From Aliterella sp. RAGGC_92 (lineage in GTDB: Bacteria; Cyanobacteriota; Cyanobacteriia; Cyanobacteriales; Chroococcidiopsidaceae), in the NCBI GenBank assembly GCA_030826005.1, contig JAPJOW010000110.1, positions 6,116 through 13,779 on the forward strand: 7,664 nt of DNA, written 5' to 3'. The position numbers and the translations under genes are program-made. Below the pieces are notes generated by a model. It was not told where the DNA came from and did not search any database. It saw nothing but the letters and a program-made list of their open reading frames with translations. Positions 1 through 6,315 of the stretch are shown here, in pieces; the stretch's first letter is position 1; every line of letters starts with the position of its first letter.

Positions 1-2111
1 GTTACTTGTCCTGACTCCTGGGCAGACTCCTCGCCAACCTCTGGAGAGGTTTCTCTTTCTTCGGCAGACTCCTGGGCAACCTCTGGAGAAGTTTCTAACT
101 CCTGGGCAGACATAGAAGAAGATGCCAATCTTGCTTGCAGCCTAGCAAGTAATACTTCTCGTTCTGGTAATGCCTCCGGCTCTTGTTGAATAGGCGGAGC
201 GACAGGGGTTGCCGTTGACTCCTGTTGCTTCTTGGTAGAAAAATTGGTGGTTGTAATTACTTCTACCTTTGGCTGTTTAGTAGATACATCCTTAGAAGTC
301 TTGTTTAACTCGTGCTTTTCAACAGAAGATTTGGAGGCAGAAGTTATCAATTCTAGTAATTTAAGTTTAGCAAGTAAAGCTTCAGAAGCCTCATTTAGCT
401 TGCGTTTCTCCGTAGACAATTTAGCAATAGCAGCTATTTCCTTTAGTTTCTCCGTAGAGATATCTTTAGTGTTAGTTAACTTGTGCTGCTCAATAGGAAG
501 ATTGGCGGTAGCTGCAATAACTTGTCTCTCCCTAGGAAAATTAGAAGGTTGTTGTCTTGTTAACTTAAGTTGTGGCTGTTCAGTAGGAGGATTAGTAGTA
601 GCTGCATTGACTTGTCTCTCTTTAGGAAAGCTGGGTGGTTGTTCTCTGGCTGACTTGGTATTTAGATTAGTGGGGCTACTAACTGTAAAGGGTTGATTAA
701 TAGTCTGAGGTGGCTTTTCTATCCGAGGGTTACTCAAATTAGAATTATTTGGTGTTCTGGCTTCCTTGTCAGGAGCATTTTTTAGGGAACTATCCGATTT
801 AGAAAGATTTTGCTCGGAGCTATTTGATTTAGAAATATCTTGCATAGGCTTATCTGCCAAGGTAGAAATTCCAGTAGATAAAGCTACAGCAGAGGCTAAA
901 CCCGTGCCAATTCCAGCCCAAATCCAACTTCTGTTTTTGGCATCTGTTGCGTGTTCTGATGTGATAGAAAAAACTGCTTCTTGACTTGGCTTAGAAACGG
1001 GAAGCTGGGACAGCAATGTAGAAGGAGGTGGTAATTGTTGAGCAGGATCTTCTACTTGGCTTGGCTCAGGAAGGGGAAGTTGAGACAGCAACGTAGAAGG
1101 AGTTGATAATTGTTGAGCCGGAGCTTCTAGTTGGCTATATGAATAACTAGAAGGGTTTGAGGACTGAGGTTTAGTCAATGGCTGGAGGGCTTCTAGGGCT
1201 TCAATGGCTGACTGGTAACGATTTTTGAAGTGGTAGGACACCAGTTTGCTGATAAAAAAGGCTAGATCGGGACTAACTTTAGCTTGTTGCTGCCAGCAAA
1301 TCTCATCGGTATCAGGGTCTAGCGGAAATTGCGTGGGAATTAATCCAGTTAATGCTTGGACGCTAATAACACCGAGTGAGTAGAGGTCGCTGTTTGGACG
1401 AGGATTACCTTGTCCTTGCTCTGCTGCCATGTAGCCTTGAGTGCCAATGGGAATAGTAGCACTACAATGACCTTGAGGAGTTACGGTTTGAGTTCTAATT
1501 TGCTTGACGCTACCAAAGTCAATCAAAACTAGCTTGTTATCATGCTTGCGTTGGATTAAATTGTCAGGTTTGATATCGCGATGGATAACTCCATGAGTGT
1601 GAATAAATACTAGGAGAGCCAAAACTTCTTGCAGCAGTTGGATAACTTGACTTTCCGACCAGCAGCAACCAGGCTGGATTTTTGCACTGAGTGGTTGACC
1701 TTCAATATATTCCTGAATCAGGTAAAAATTTTGTTCCTCCTCAAAGTAAGCCAATAGCTGAGGAATTTGGTTATTGTGACCGAGTTTCTCTAGAATTTCA
1801 GCCTCAGTTTGAAATAGACGTTGTGCAGTTTGTAAAAAGCTGCGATCGCTACTAGCTGGTTTGAAGTGCTTGACGACACAAGTGGGGTTACTTGGTTTAT
1901 GGATGTCTTTGGCGAGGTAGGTTTGACTAAATCCCCCAGCACCTAGAACTTGCATAACCTGATATCGCCCATTTAGCAACTTACCTAGTACATTCATACT
2001 CTCTACTACAGATACTAACTTTGACGGCTGACTATTCTGCTGGCGGCGAAAAGCTTTTAAGTCAGGAAACCTTTGAACTTGTCTGCAAGCATTTGTAGGG
2101 GGTGCGTTCAT
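1..2111 (-). CDS. Ser/Thr protein kinase with membrane helix and repetitive tail (C-terminus cut by window edge)
   Basis: The frame is open for 703 codons from ATG at 2111 to the left edge. A Hanks-type kinase domain spans about residues 45-310. It has the glycine loop LGAGGFSQTY (56-65), the ATP lysine K81, the likely helix-C glutamate E103, HRDIKPDNL (177-185) with catalytic D179, and DFG at 198-200. The segment GTQGYMAAEQ (223-232) replaces both prolines usual in GTPGYMAPEQ. One predicted membrane helix covers 396-417, so the kinase should face the cytoplasm and the tail the other side. From about 315 on, the protein is low complexity, rich in S, T, P, Q, E and K, and built from tandem duplications. 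Substrate is unknown. No clear ribosome binding site precedes ATG 2111. Met39 (codon at 1997), just before LGKLLNGRYQV where such kinases often begin, is an alternative start. The kinase call is certain; start and tail function are not. Confidence 0.93.
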   Translation of the reverse strand, partial: MNAPPTNACRQVQRFPDLKAFRRQQNSQPSKLVSVVESMNVLGKLLNGRYQVMQVLGAGGFSQTYLAKDIHKPSNPTCVVKHFKPASSDRSFLQTAQRLFQTEAEILEKLGHNNQIPQLLAYFEEEQNFYLIQEYIEGQPLSAKIQPGCCWSESQVIQLLQEVLALLVFIHTHGVIHRDIKPDNLIQRKHDNKLVLIDFGSVKQIRTQTVTPQGHCSATIPIGTQGYMAAEQGQGNPRPNSDLYSLGVISVQALTGLIPTQFPLDPDTDEICWQQQAKVSPDLAFFISKLVSYHFKNRYQSAIEALEALQPLTKPQSSNPSSYSYSQLEAPAQQLSTPSTLLSQLPLPEPSQVEDPAQQLPPPSTLLSQLPVSKPSQEAVFSITSEHATDAKNRSWIWAGIGTGLASAVALSTGISTLADKPMQDISKSNSSEQNLSKSDSSLKNAPDKEARTPNNSNLSNPRIEKPPQTINQPFTVSSPTNLNTKSAREQPPSFPKERQVNAATTNPPTEQPQLKLTRQQPSNFPRERQVIAATANLPIEQHKLTNTKDISTEKLKEIAAIAKLSTEKRKLNEASEALLAKLKLLELITSASKSSVEKHELNKTSKDVSTKQPKVEVITTTNFSTKKQQESTATPVAPPIQQEPEALPEREVLLARLQARLASSSMSAQELETSPEVAQESAEERETSPEVGEESAQESGQV
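12..95 (-). repeat. 14-residue tandem repeat in kinase tail
   Basis: Two adjacent 42-bp units encode ETSPEVAQESAEER (673-686) and ETSPEVGEESAQES (687-700). Over the first 33 bases the copies differ at three positions, so this duplication looks fairly young. The array may continue beyond the left edge. Confidence 0.85.
468..647 (-). repeat. 30-residue tandem repeat in kinase tail
   Basis: Two adjacent units occupy residues 489-518 and 519-548. They share the core FP(K/R)ERQV.AAT.N.P.EQ, and by my count 16 of the first 24 residues are identical. The ends differ by a two-residue indel. This copy pair is more diverged than the others. Confidence 0.8.
777..836 (-). repeat. 10-residue tandem repeat in kinase tail
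   Basis: Residues 426-435 (ISKSNSSEQN) and 436-445 (LSKSDSSLKN) are adjacent copies of a Ser-rich decapeptide, immediately after the predicted membrane helix. Confidence 0.7.
978..1127 (-). repeat. 25-residue tandem repeat in kinase juxtamembrane linker
   Basis: Two adjacent 75-bp units encode residues 329-353 and 354-378. Each contains PAQQL..PSTLLSQLP and ends in PSQ. I count about 63 of 75 bases identical. They form a proline- and glutamine-rich linker between the kinase domain and the membrane helix. Confidence 0.85.
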
Positions 2112-2183
2112 GTTAGTAATTTTCTATAGCAGAATAGTATTTCTGAGTGCTTCTACATATTTCATCGGTCTAGTTTTATTGAC

Positions 2184-2345
2184 TTATGCAGATTTCATAC
2201 AACTTGAAAGTCGAAGTACATATTCTGATTGAGTGGTATTGCCACGATAGCCACGTACAGTAACTTGATAACCCAATTCTTACAACACTTGAAAAATAAT
2301 TTCGCTGTTTTTAATTTGGGCTTTGATGGTTGTAAAGTGAGATAT
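2184..2345 (-). pseudogene. ycf35: Decayed DUF1257/Ycf35 gene fragment
   Basis: Read on the minus strand from 2345, the frame gives ISHFTTIKAQIKNSEIIFQV, then L and an in-frame TAA, then ELGYQVTVRGYRGNTTQSEY and a short tail to a second stop at 2184-2186. The order (M)SHFTTIK.QIKN, then ELGYQV, then VRGYRG matches the N-terminal part of the cyanobacterial/plastid Ycf35 (DUF1257) family, which from memory is about 110-130 residues. The start codon is ATA where ATG is expected, an AGGA motif still lies 10 bases upstream, and codon 22 is TAA where CAA (Q) would restore the frame. The C-terminal half is missing. The relic begins 27 bp downstream of the Ycf46-like ATPase on the same strand, as expected for a former operon partner. 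Family assignment is from recalled motifs and was not searched. Confidence 0.72.
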
Positions 2346-2372
2346 AGTTAGTAATTCCTGTGTTTATTTGCT

Positions 2373-3992
2373 TCAATCGACTTCTAGCGGCTTAATTTCC
2401 TGCCCTATTGCAAGTTGCTTTAACTGCGCTGCTAATTGAGTATCGTTGGATGCGCCTCTTGCACCTGCTTCGGCTGCCCATTGTTTCAATGCTTCAATTT
2501 GCGGACGAGCGATCGCAGCTAAAGGTACTGTTTGCGCGATCGCCTGCGCTATATCCTCAGTCGTAAAATCTCGGCGCTGTCCATCGTTTATCATTGCAAA
2601 GGCTTGGTGCATTGCATCAACAATTACTTGCTCGATTTCTGCACCGCTAAAATTGGGGCTTGCTTTAGCTAATACAGTTAAATCGAATTCTCGCAAACGG
2701 TTGGGGCGCAATCTTTGCAAATGTACCTTAAAAATCTCTATTCTCTCCACTTCTGTCGGCAGATTCAAAAAGAAAATTTCATCAAAGCGCCCTTTCCGCA
2801 GCAACTCGGCGGGTAAAATCTGCACGTTATTAGCTGTCGCCACAATAAATACAGGGCTAGTTTTTTCCTGCATCCACGTAATCAAACTCCCAAATACGCG
2901 CCGAGATGTACCAGAATCGCCATCAAAGCCACTAGAAATATTGCCAAAAGCTTTATCTATTTCATCAATCCATAAAACGCAAGGTGCGATCGCTTCTGTT
3001 AATTGAATCATTTGCCTGACGCGGCTTTCGCTTTCTCCCACAATTCCCCCGAACAAGCGCCCAGAATCTAATCTAAGTAAAGGTAATCGCCACTGATGAG
3101 CGATCGTTTTTGCCGACAGAGATTTGCCTGTCCCTTGAATGCCTACAAGTAATATCCCTTTGGGGTTAGGAATGCCGTAGCGTCGTGCTTCTTCGGTAAA
3201 AGCATCTTGGCGCATTAACACCCATTGTTTGAGTTTATCTAGTCCCCCAACTCTTTTGAGCGATTCTTGGGGGGTGAAAAACTCCAATATTCCCGTTTGG
3301 CGAATTGCTTGCTTTTTTTCTGCCAAAACGCCATCAATATCAGACTCATTTACTTGTTGTTTGGCGGCTAAAGCCAGGGCTAAAACTCTAGAAATGCGAG
3401 TGCGGCTCAAACCTTGACAGGCTTTGGCTAATTGCTCCCGCGCTAAACCACTAACAAGCAGTTTTTCTGGTACTACTAATTGCTCGATCAGATAATTAAT
3501 TTCCTCTACATTAGGTAAGGGAAAATCAAAAACTGTCACTTCGGGGAGTAATTCGTCGGGTATTGTCAAAGTATGGCTAGTCAGGAATAGAGTTTTGCGC
3601 GTTTTCTTCAACTCCCGCGTCAAGTTTCGTAATTCCCGCACAATTGGCGCGTTTTTCTCCAGGATGGGATTTTTCAAAAAGGGGTGCAAATCGCGCAAGA
3701 CAAACATCACCGATACTTGACTATCAGTTTTGGCAATGCGTCCCAATGCTGCCATTACAGAGCCTTTATCTGCCCCGTTATCGCTCCAGCCGCGTACTAT
3801 ATCCCAAAACAATAATTGGCGCTGCGATCGCAACGCAACTACGTGCAATACTTCCTCTACAGGTTCTTCTTCCACCGCCACTATGTACAAAAGCGGAATT
3901 CGCGCCCGGATAGTCAAATCTAGCTGCTCTATCAAAGTAATATATTGCTGCTGGCGATCGCTACTTTGAGCATCTTTATGCAAATTGGTCAT
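2373..3992 (-). CDS. ycf46: AAA+ ATPase, Ycf46-like
   Basis: This 539-residue soluble protein has an N-terminal region (about 15-235) typical of Ycf46 proteins and a C-terminal AAA+ module (about 245-490). The module shows Walker A GIQGTGKS (284-291), Walker B VLWIDEID (339-346), sensor 1 ATANN (385-389), the arginine-finger segment LLRKGRFDEIF (397-407) and a sensor-2 region FSGAEIEQV (448-456). All ATPase residues are present, so it should be active. The family is conserved in cyanobacteria and red-algal plastids. Its biochemical role is not settled, though homologues such as Synechocystis Slr0374 have been linked to stress response and carbon use. ATG at 3992 is supported by AAGG four bases upstream. 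Its downstream neighbour on the same strand is a dead DUF1257/Ycf35 gene. The gene is rich in HIP1 sites, holding five of the window's nine, as expected of long-resident cyanobacterial DNA. Confidence 0.9.
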   Translation of the reverse strand: MTNLHKDAQSSDRQQQYITLIEQLDLTIRARIPLLYIVAVEEEPVEEVLHVVALRSQRQLLFWDIVRGWSDNGADKGSVMAALGRIAKTDSQVSVMFVLRDLHPFLKNPILEKNAPIVRELRNLTRELKKTRKTLFLTSHTLTIPDELLPEVTVFDFPLPNVEEINYLIEQLVVPEKLLVSGLAREQLAKACQGLSRTRISRVLALALAAKQQVNESDIDGVLAEKKQAIRQTGILEFFTPQESLKRVGGLDKLKQWVLMRQDAFTEEARRYGIPNPKGILLVGIQGTGKSLSAKTIAHQWRLPLLRLDSGRLFGGIVGESESRVRQMIQLTEAIAPCVLWIDEIDKAFGNISSGFDGDSGTSRRVFGSLITWMQEKTSPVFIVATANNVQILPAELLRKGRFDEIFFLNLPTEVERIEIFKVHLQRLRPNRLREFDLTVLAKASPNFSGAEIEQVIVDAMHQAFAMINDGQRRDFTTEDIAQAIAQTVPLAAIARPQIEALKQWAAEAGARGASNDTQLAAQLKQLAIGQEIKPLEVD

Positions 3993-4123
3993 CTTGCCTT
4001 TAAACTTATAGCGATCGACAACATTAATTTCCTGCCCTGTTATCGAGCAATGTATTAAATAAAACTACTAATTTATCTAAGTTTATGCGCCTTTCTTGAG
4101 AGTGCCAATAGCGCACATAAAAC

Positions 4124-4158
4124 AAAACCCTGCAATTACTGAATAATTGCAGGGTTTT
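4124..4158 (-). terminator. Hairpin terminator downstream of tRNA-Met
   Basis: AAAACCCTGCAATTA at 4124-4138 pairs perfectly with 4144-4158, giving a 15-bp stem with a five-base loop. On the minus strand the transcript continues into a T-rich tract (TTTTGTTTT counting the end of the stem), and the hairpin lies nine bases beyond the tRNA 3' end. It therefore fits an intrinsic terminator for the tRNA that insulates the ATPase gene. The plus strand also shows a T run (4155-4160), but no plus-strand gene leads into it. Confidence 0.8.
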
Positions 4159-4167
4159 TTAAGGAAA

Positions 4168-4241
<74 letters not shown>

Positions 4242-4252
4242 TCGCCTTTTCT

Positions 4253-4280
4253 AATATAACACCATTTTTTGTTTTAGCAA
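4253..4280 (-). promoter_or_regulatory. Candidate sigma-70-type promoter for tRNA-Met
   Basis: On the minus strand TTGCTA (4275-4280) and TATATT (4253-4258) are separated by 16 bases, matching the -35 and -10 consensus at 4 and 5 of 6 positions. The expected start of transcription falls a few bases before the tRNA 5' end at 4241. The -35 box lies directly after the stop codon of the asparaginase gene. This is inferred from position and consensus only. Confidence 0.5.
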
Positions 4281-5234
4281 CTAAAGAATAGATAATTCGC
4301 CAATTACTTCTAAACGTTTAAAGTTGCCCGAAGCCATAAAGCTTTCTGTAAGAATTTCTCCCACGCTAGGATCGATCCAGCCCATTTGTTGCAATACATG
4401 AATAGCAACAGCATACTTAGCCCGCTTTGCACCATCCATCACCTTAATTGCCAACCCCATCCCCTCGCCACATCTGCCAATACACTGAATCCCTTCCGCC
4501 CCAGCTTTGCTAACGAGTTCTCCTTCGGTTAAACGCATTAATTCGGTGTCAAACTCTCCATCTCCCGCTACCATTGTGGGGTGATGAGTCATAGCGCGGA
4601 CAATCCGCTCCATATCTAAGTTTTGCCCCGAAGCTAGTTGGGCGTACAAAGCTGCCATTTGTCCCAACTGCAATAAATAAGTTGGCGCACCACAATCATC
4701 GTGGGCGTGAATAAACTCGGCGGCGGGCATTTTTAGCAACTCGGCAACTTTACCAAAAATTAGTTGCTGTACGGGGTGATTGTGTTGTAAGTAAGTATTT
4801 AAAGGCCAATGCCGTTGTTGACATACTGCCAGCATTCCGGCGTGTTTGCCAGAGCAATTGTATTGCAAGCGGCTGCTTTTACCTTCAGGAATTGGACATT
4901 GCAGGATAGACGCATCAATATCTGACCGCCACAAAATATTAAATACTTGGCGTACTTGTTCGATTGTACCTTTGTGGGAACTACAAATAATTGCCAAATC
5001 GCGATCGCTTAATTCGTATCGCTCTAAAGTCCCTGTAGCTATGACGCTTAAAGCCTGAAATGGTTTGAGCGCCGAACGCACAAACGTAGCCGTTTCCGCA
5101 TTTCCTGCCACCGATAAAACCCGTCCTCGGTCATCGCAGACGACCGCTTGGACTTGATGCCTTGATTCAATAATGCCTTCACGCAGTAACCTGACTTCAA
5201 GTTCCGCAGCTTGAGTTCTTTTTCCCCTTGTCAT
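4281..5234 (-). CDS. L-asparaginase, Rhizobium etli type (Asparaginase_II family)
   Basis: This 317-residue protein should hydrolyse L-asparagine to aspartate and ammonia in the cytoplasm; there is no signal peptide. It lacks the hallmarks of E. coli AnsA/AnsB and of the Ntn-hydrolase asparaginases. Instead it shows the motif set of the R. etli inducible enzyme family: RSALKPFQA (53-61), CSSHKGT (84-90), NCSGKHAGM (126-134), HDDCGAPT (178-185), HHPTMVAG (217-224) and SKAGAEG (242-248). By comparison with R. etli ReAV, the likely catalytic Ser-Lys pairs are S54/K57 and S86/K243. C127, K130 and C181 correspond to its zinc-site region. All are present, so it looks functional. It is the last of four minus-strand genes, 42 bp after ycf36. 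The ATG at 5234 has no strong ribosome binding site, so translation may depend on upstream coupling. Confidence 0.88.
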   Translation of the reverse strand: MTRGKRTQAAELEVRLLREGIIESRHQVQAVVCDDRGRVLSVAGNAETATFVRSALKPFQALSVIATGTLERYELSDRDLAIICSSHKGTIEQVRQVFNILWRSDIDASILQCPIPEGKSSRLQYNCSGKHAGMLAVCQQRHWPLNTYLQHNHPVQQLIFGKVAELLKMPAAEFIHAHDDCGAPTYLLQLGQMAALYAQLASGQNLDMERIVRAMTHHPTMVAGDGEFDTELMRLTEGELVSKAGAEGIQCIGRCGEGMGLAIKVMDGAKRAKYAVAIHVLQQMGWIDPSVGEILTESFMASGNFKRLEVIGELSIL

Positions 5235-5276
5235 GGGTAAAATGTACCATTTACCAGCGTCATTAAAGTTAAATAT

Positions 5277-5777
5277 TTATAAAAAATTCCAAACTACAGT
5301 CCCCGCCGTTAGCATTAACCCTAAACTTACAAAACTTTGCTGTATTCTTTGTAATATTGGTTGAATTTGGTAAGTGGCAATTAGTAAGTCGCGCGATTTT
5401 ACTTCCTCTGGTTTCGTCCAAGTTTGCCCATCGTACCAGCCAGATTCTTCATAAAAAATTGTCTCGGTAGTCAGGCGACTTTTGATGTAAGACCATCCCA
5501 AATACATCCGCACCAATACTAGCAGTATGCCAACGCTTGCTCCCGCACTACCAGACAAAATAAATTGCGCTATATATTTATGAGGTGGAAAGCTGGCGGC
5601 GGCTACGGGGCCTGCTACTAACCAGGATATTCCCCAAATCCACAAGAGTTTTGTAAGATACTGCTGCCAACTTAAAGTACAAGTTTTGAAGAAACCAGAC
5701 TGTTTCAACTCCTCGTATTCATTTAGTGGCTGTTGTTCGGTGGGTACAGGGCAAACATAAGCTGAAGACTCAATCAT
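5277..5777 (-). CDS. ycf36: CGLD27/Ycf36 family membrane protein (DUF1230)
   Basis: This 166-residue protein opens with the family-like segment VCPVPTEQQPLNEYEELKQS (8-27). It is followed by predicted membrane helices at about 41-61, 70-92 and 147-165, and a soluble stretch between the second and third with ESGWYDGQTWTKPEEV (111-126). This order and the W-Y-D-G-x-x-W-x-K-P motif match CGLD27/Ycf36 proteins, which are conserved in cyanobacteria, algae and plants. The plant and algal members act in plastids and have been linked to iron nutrition, but no molecular function is settled. The cellular site here is probably the thylakoid or plasma membrane. The gene begins 12 bp after rsfS and precedes the asparaginase gene, so cotranscription is likely. 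Function beyond the family assignment is unknown. Confidence 0.82.
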   Translation of the reverse strand: MIESSAYVCPVPTEQQPLNEYEELKQSGFFKTCTLSWQQYLTKLLWIWGISWLVAGPVAAASFPPHKYIAQFILSGSAGASVGILLVLVRMYLGWSYIKSRLTTETIFYEESGWYDGQTWTKPEEVKSRDLLIATYQIQPILQRIQQSFVSLGLMLTAGTVVWNFL

Positions 5778-5785
5778 GCTTCTAA

Positions 5786-5790
5786 CTCCC
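5786..5790 (-). promoter_or_regulatory. Ribosome binding site of ycf36 overlapping the rsfS stop
   Basis: GGGAG lies eight bases before the ATG at 5777, and its first G is the last base of the rsfS stop codon TAG (5790-5792). This fixes the ycf36 start and implies that ribosomes finishing rsfS can reinitiate on ycf36. Confidence 0.75.
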
Positions 5791-6233
5791 TAGGTGCGAT
5801 TGTCAAAATCAGGTAAGTCAACTCTTTGCGCGTGACCCCAGAAGGCTTCTAAGTTGTAGTATTCTCTTTCTTTGGGCATCATGATATGCACCATGACATC
5901 GCCGTAGTCTTTGAGTACCCAACTTCCCTCTGCTTGTCCTTCGGTGCGGATGGGGAGGCGGTTTAATTGTTCTTCTACTTTGTCTTCTATCAGTTGGGCG
6001 ATCGCTCTCACTTGTGCTTTAGAATAACCTGTAACCAAGACAAAATAATCTGCTAAGTAAGACACTTCCGCTACCCCCAACACTACCATATCCCCCGCTT
6101 TGCGATCGGCGGCGGCGGCGGCGGCTATCAAGGCTAGTTCTTTACTTTCTTCCGGGCGTTGGGCAGCAAGACGGGTATTTGCAGCAACAAGTGTAGATGG
6201 AGATGATAAATTAGTTTGGGATTGATCTGTCAT
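5790..6233 (-). CDS. rsfS: Ribosome silencing factor RsfS (Iojap/YbeB)
   Basis: This 147-residue protein binds ribosomal protein uL14 on the large subunit and blocks subunit joining when nutrients are short. The RsfS domain starts near residue 30 and shows the family path VSYLADYFVLVTGYSKAQVR (57-76), AIAQLIEDKVEEQ (77-89), EGQAEGSWVLKDYGDVMVHI (98-117) and REYYNLEAFWGHA (123-135), with the tyrosine and tryptophan residues expected. About 30 N-terminal residues rich in S, T, Q and A precede the domain and are not conserved in E. coli. The ATG at 6233 is supported by GAGG four bases upstream. A run of six GCC codons (6108-6125) encodes alanines at the start of the domain. It lies 82 bp after yqeK, a frequent neighbour of rsfS in many bacteria, and 12 bp before ycf36. 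Confidence 0.95.
   Translation of the reverse strand: MTDQSQTNLSSPSTLVAANTRLAAQRPEESKELALIAAAAAADRKAGDMVVLGVAEVSYLADYFVLVTGYSKAQVRAIAQLIEDKVEEQLNRLPIRTEGQAEGSWVLKDYGDVMVHIMMPKEREYYNLEAFWGHAQRVDLPDFDNRT
6108..6125 (-). repeat. (GCC)6 trinucleotide run inside rsfS
   Basis: Six perfect GCC codons in a row on the coding strand give part of the alanine stretch in LIAAAAAADRK. Such runs can gain or lose triplets by slippage without shifting the frame. Confidence 0.9.
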
Positions 6234-6315
6234 TAAACCTCAACGGCTCATGGTTGGTAATTAGAACAAAAAAGCAACTAAAAGTTTTCTTTGCATCCTA
6301 ACAAAAATTAGGCAT

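Noticed and set aside
12..95. Possible CRISPR-like or intergenic direct repeats near the left edge
   Set aside because: The repeats are adjacent without spacers and in frame inside the kinase coding sequence, so they are protein-level duplications.
232..984. Plus-strand open frames at 232-696 and 766-984
   Set aside because: They lie antisense to the kinase tail, have repetitive leucine/serine-rich translations that mirror the tail's repeats, and show no domain or start signal. The minus-strand frame is open throughout with clear kinase motifs.
2112..2183. Continuation of the ycf35 relic or a clear kinase promoter
   Set aside because: I could not match any frame here to the missing C-terminal half of DUF1257. 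The TATAGA near 2128 has no convincing -35 partner at proper spacing, so neither is called.
2446..3969. Plus-strand open frames of 62-186 codons at 2446-3006, 3229-3417, 3644-3913 and 3730-3969
   Set aside because: All are antisense to the AAA ATPase gene, whose motifs are complete. Their translations resemble no family.
3993..4123. Promoter or riboswitch upstream of the ycf46-like gene
   Set aside because: The leader is AT-rich with scattered promoter-like hexamers, but no pair has good spacing and consensus, and no recognised riboswitch core is visible.
4846..5058. Plus-strand 70-codon frame
   Set aside because: It is antisense to the conserved core of the asparaginase gene and has no recognisable product.
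6297..6312. Small inverted repeat CCTAA/TTAGG just after yqeK
   Set aside because: The stem is only five base pairs, A/T-rich and not followed by a T run on the minus strand, so it does not support a terminator between yqeK and rsfS.
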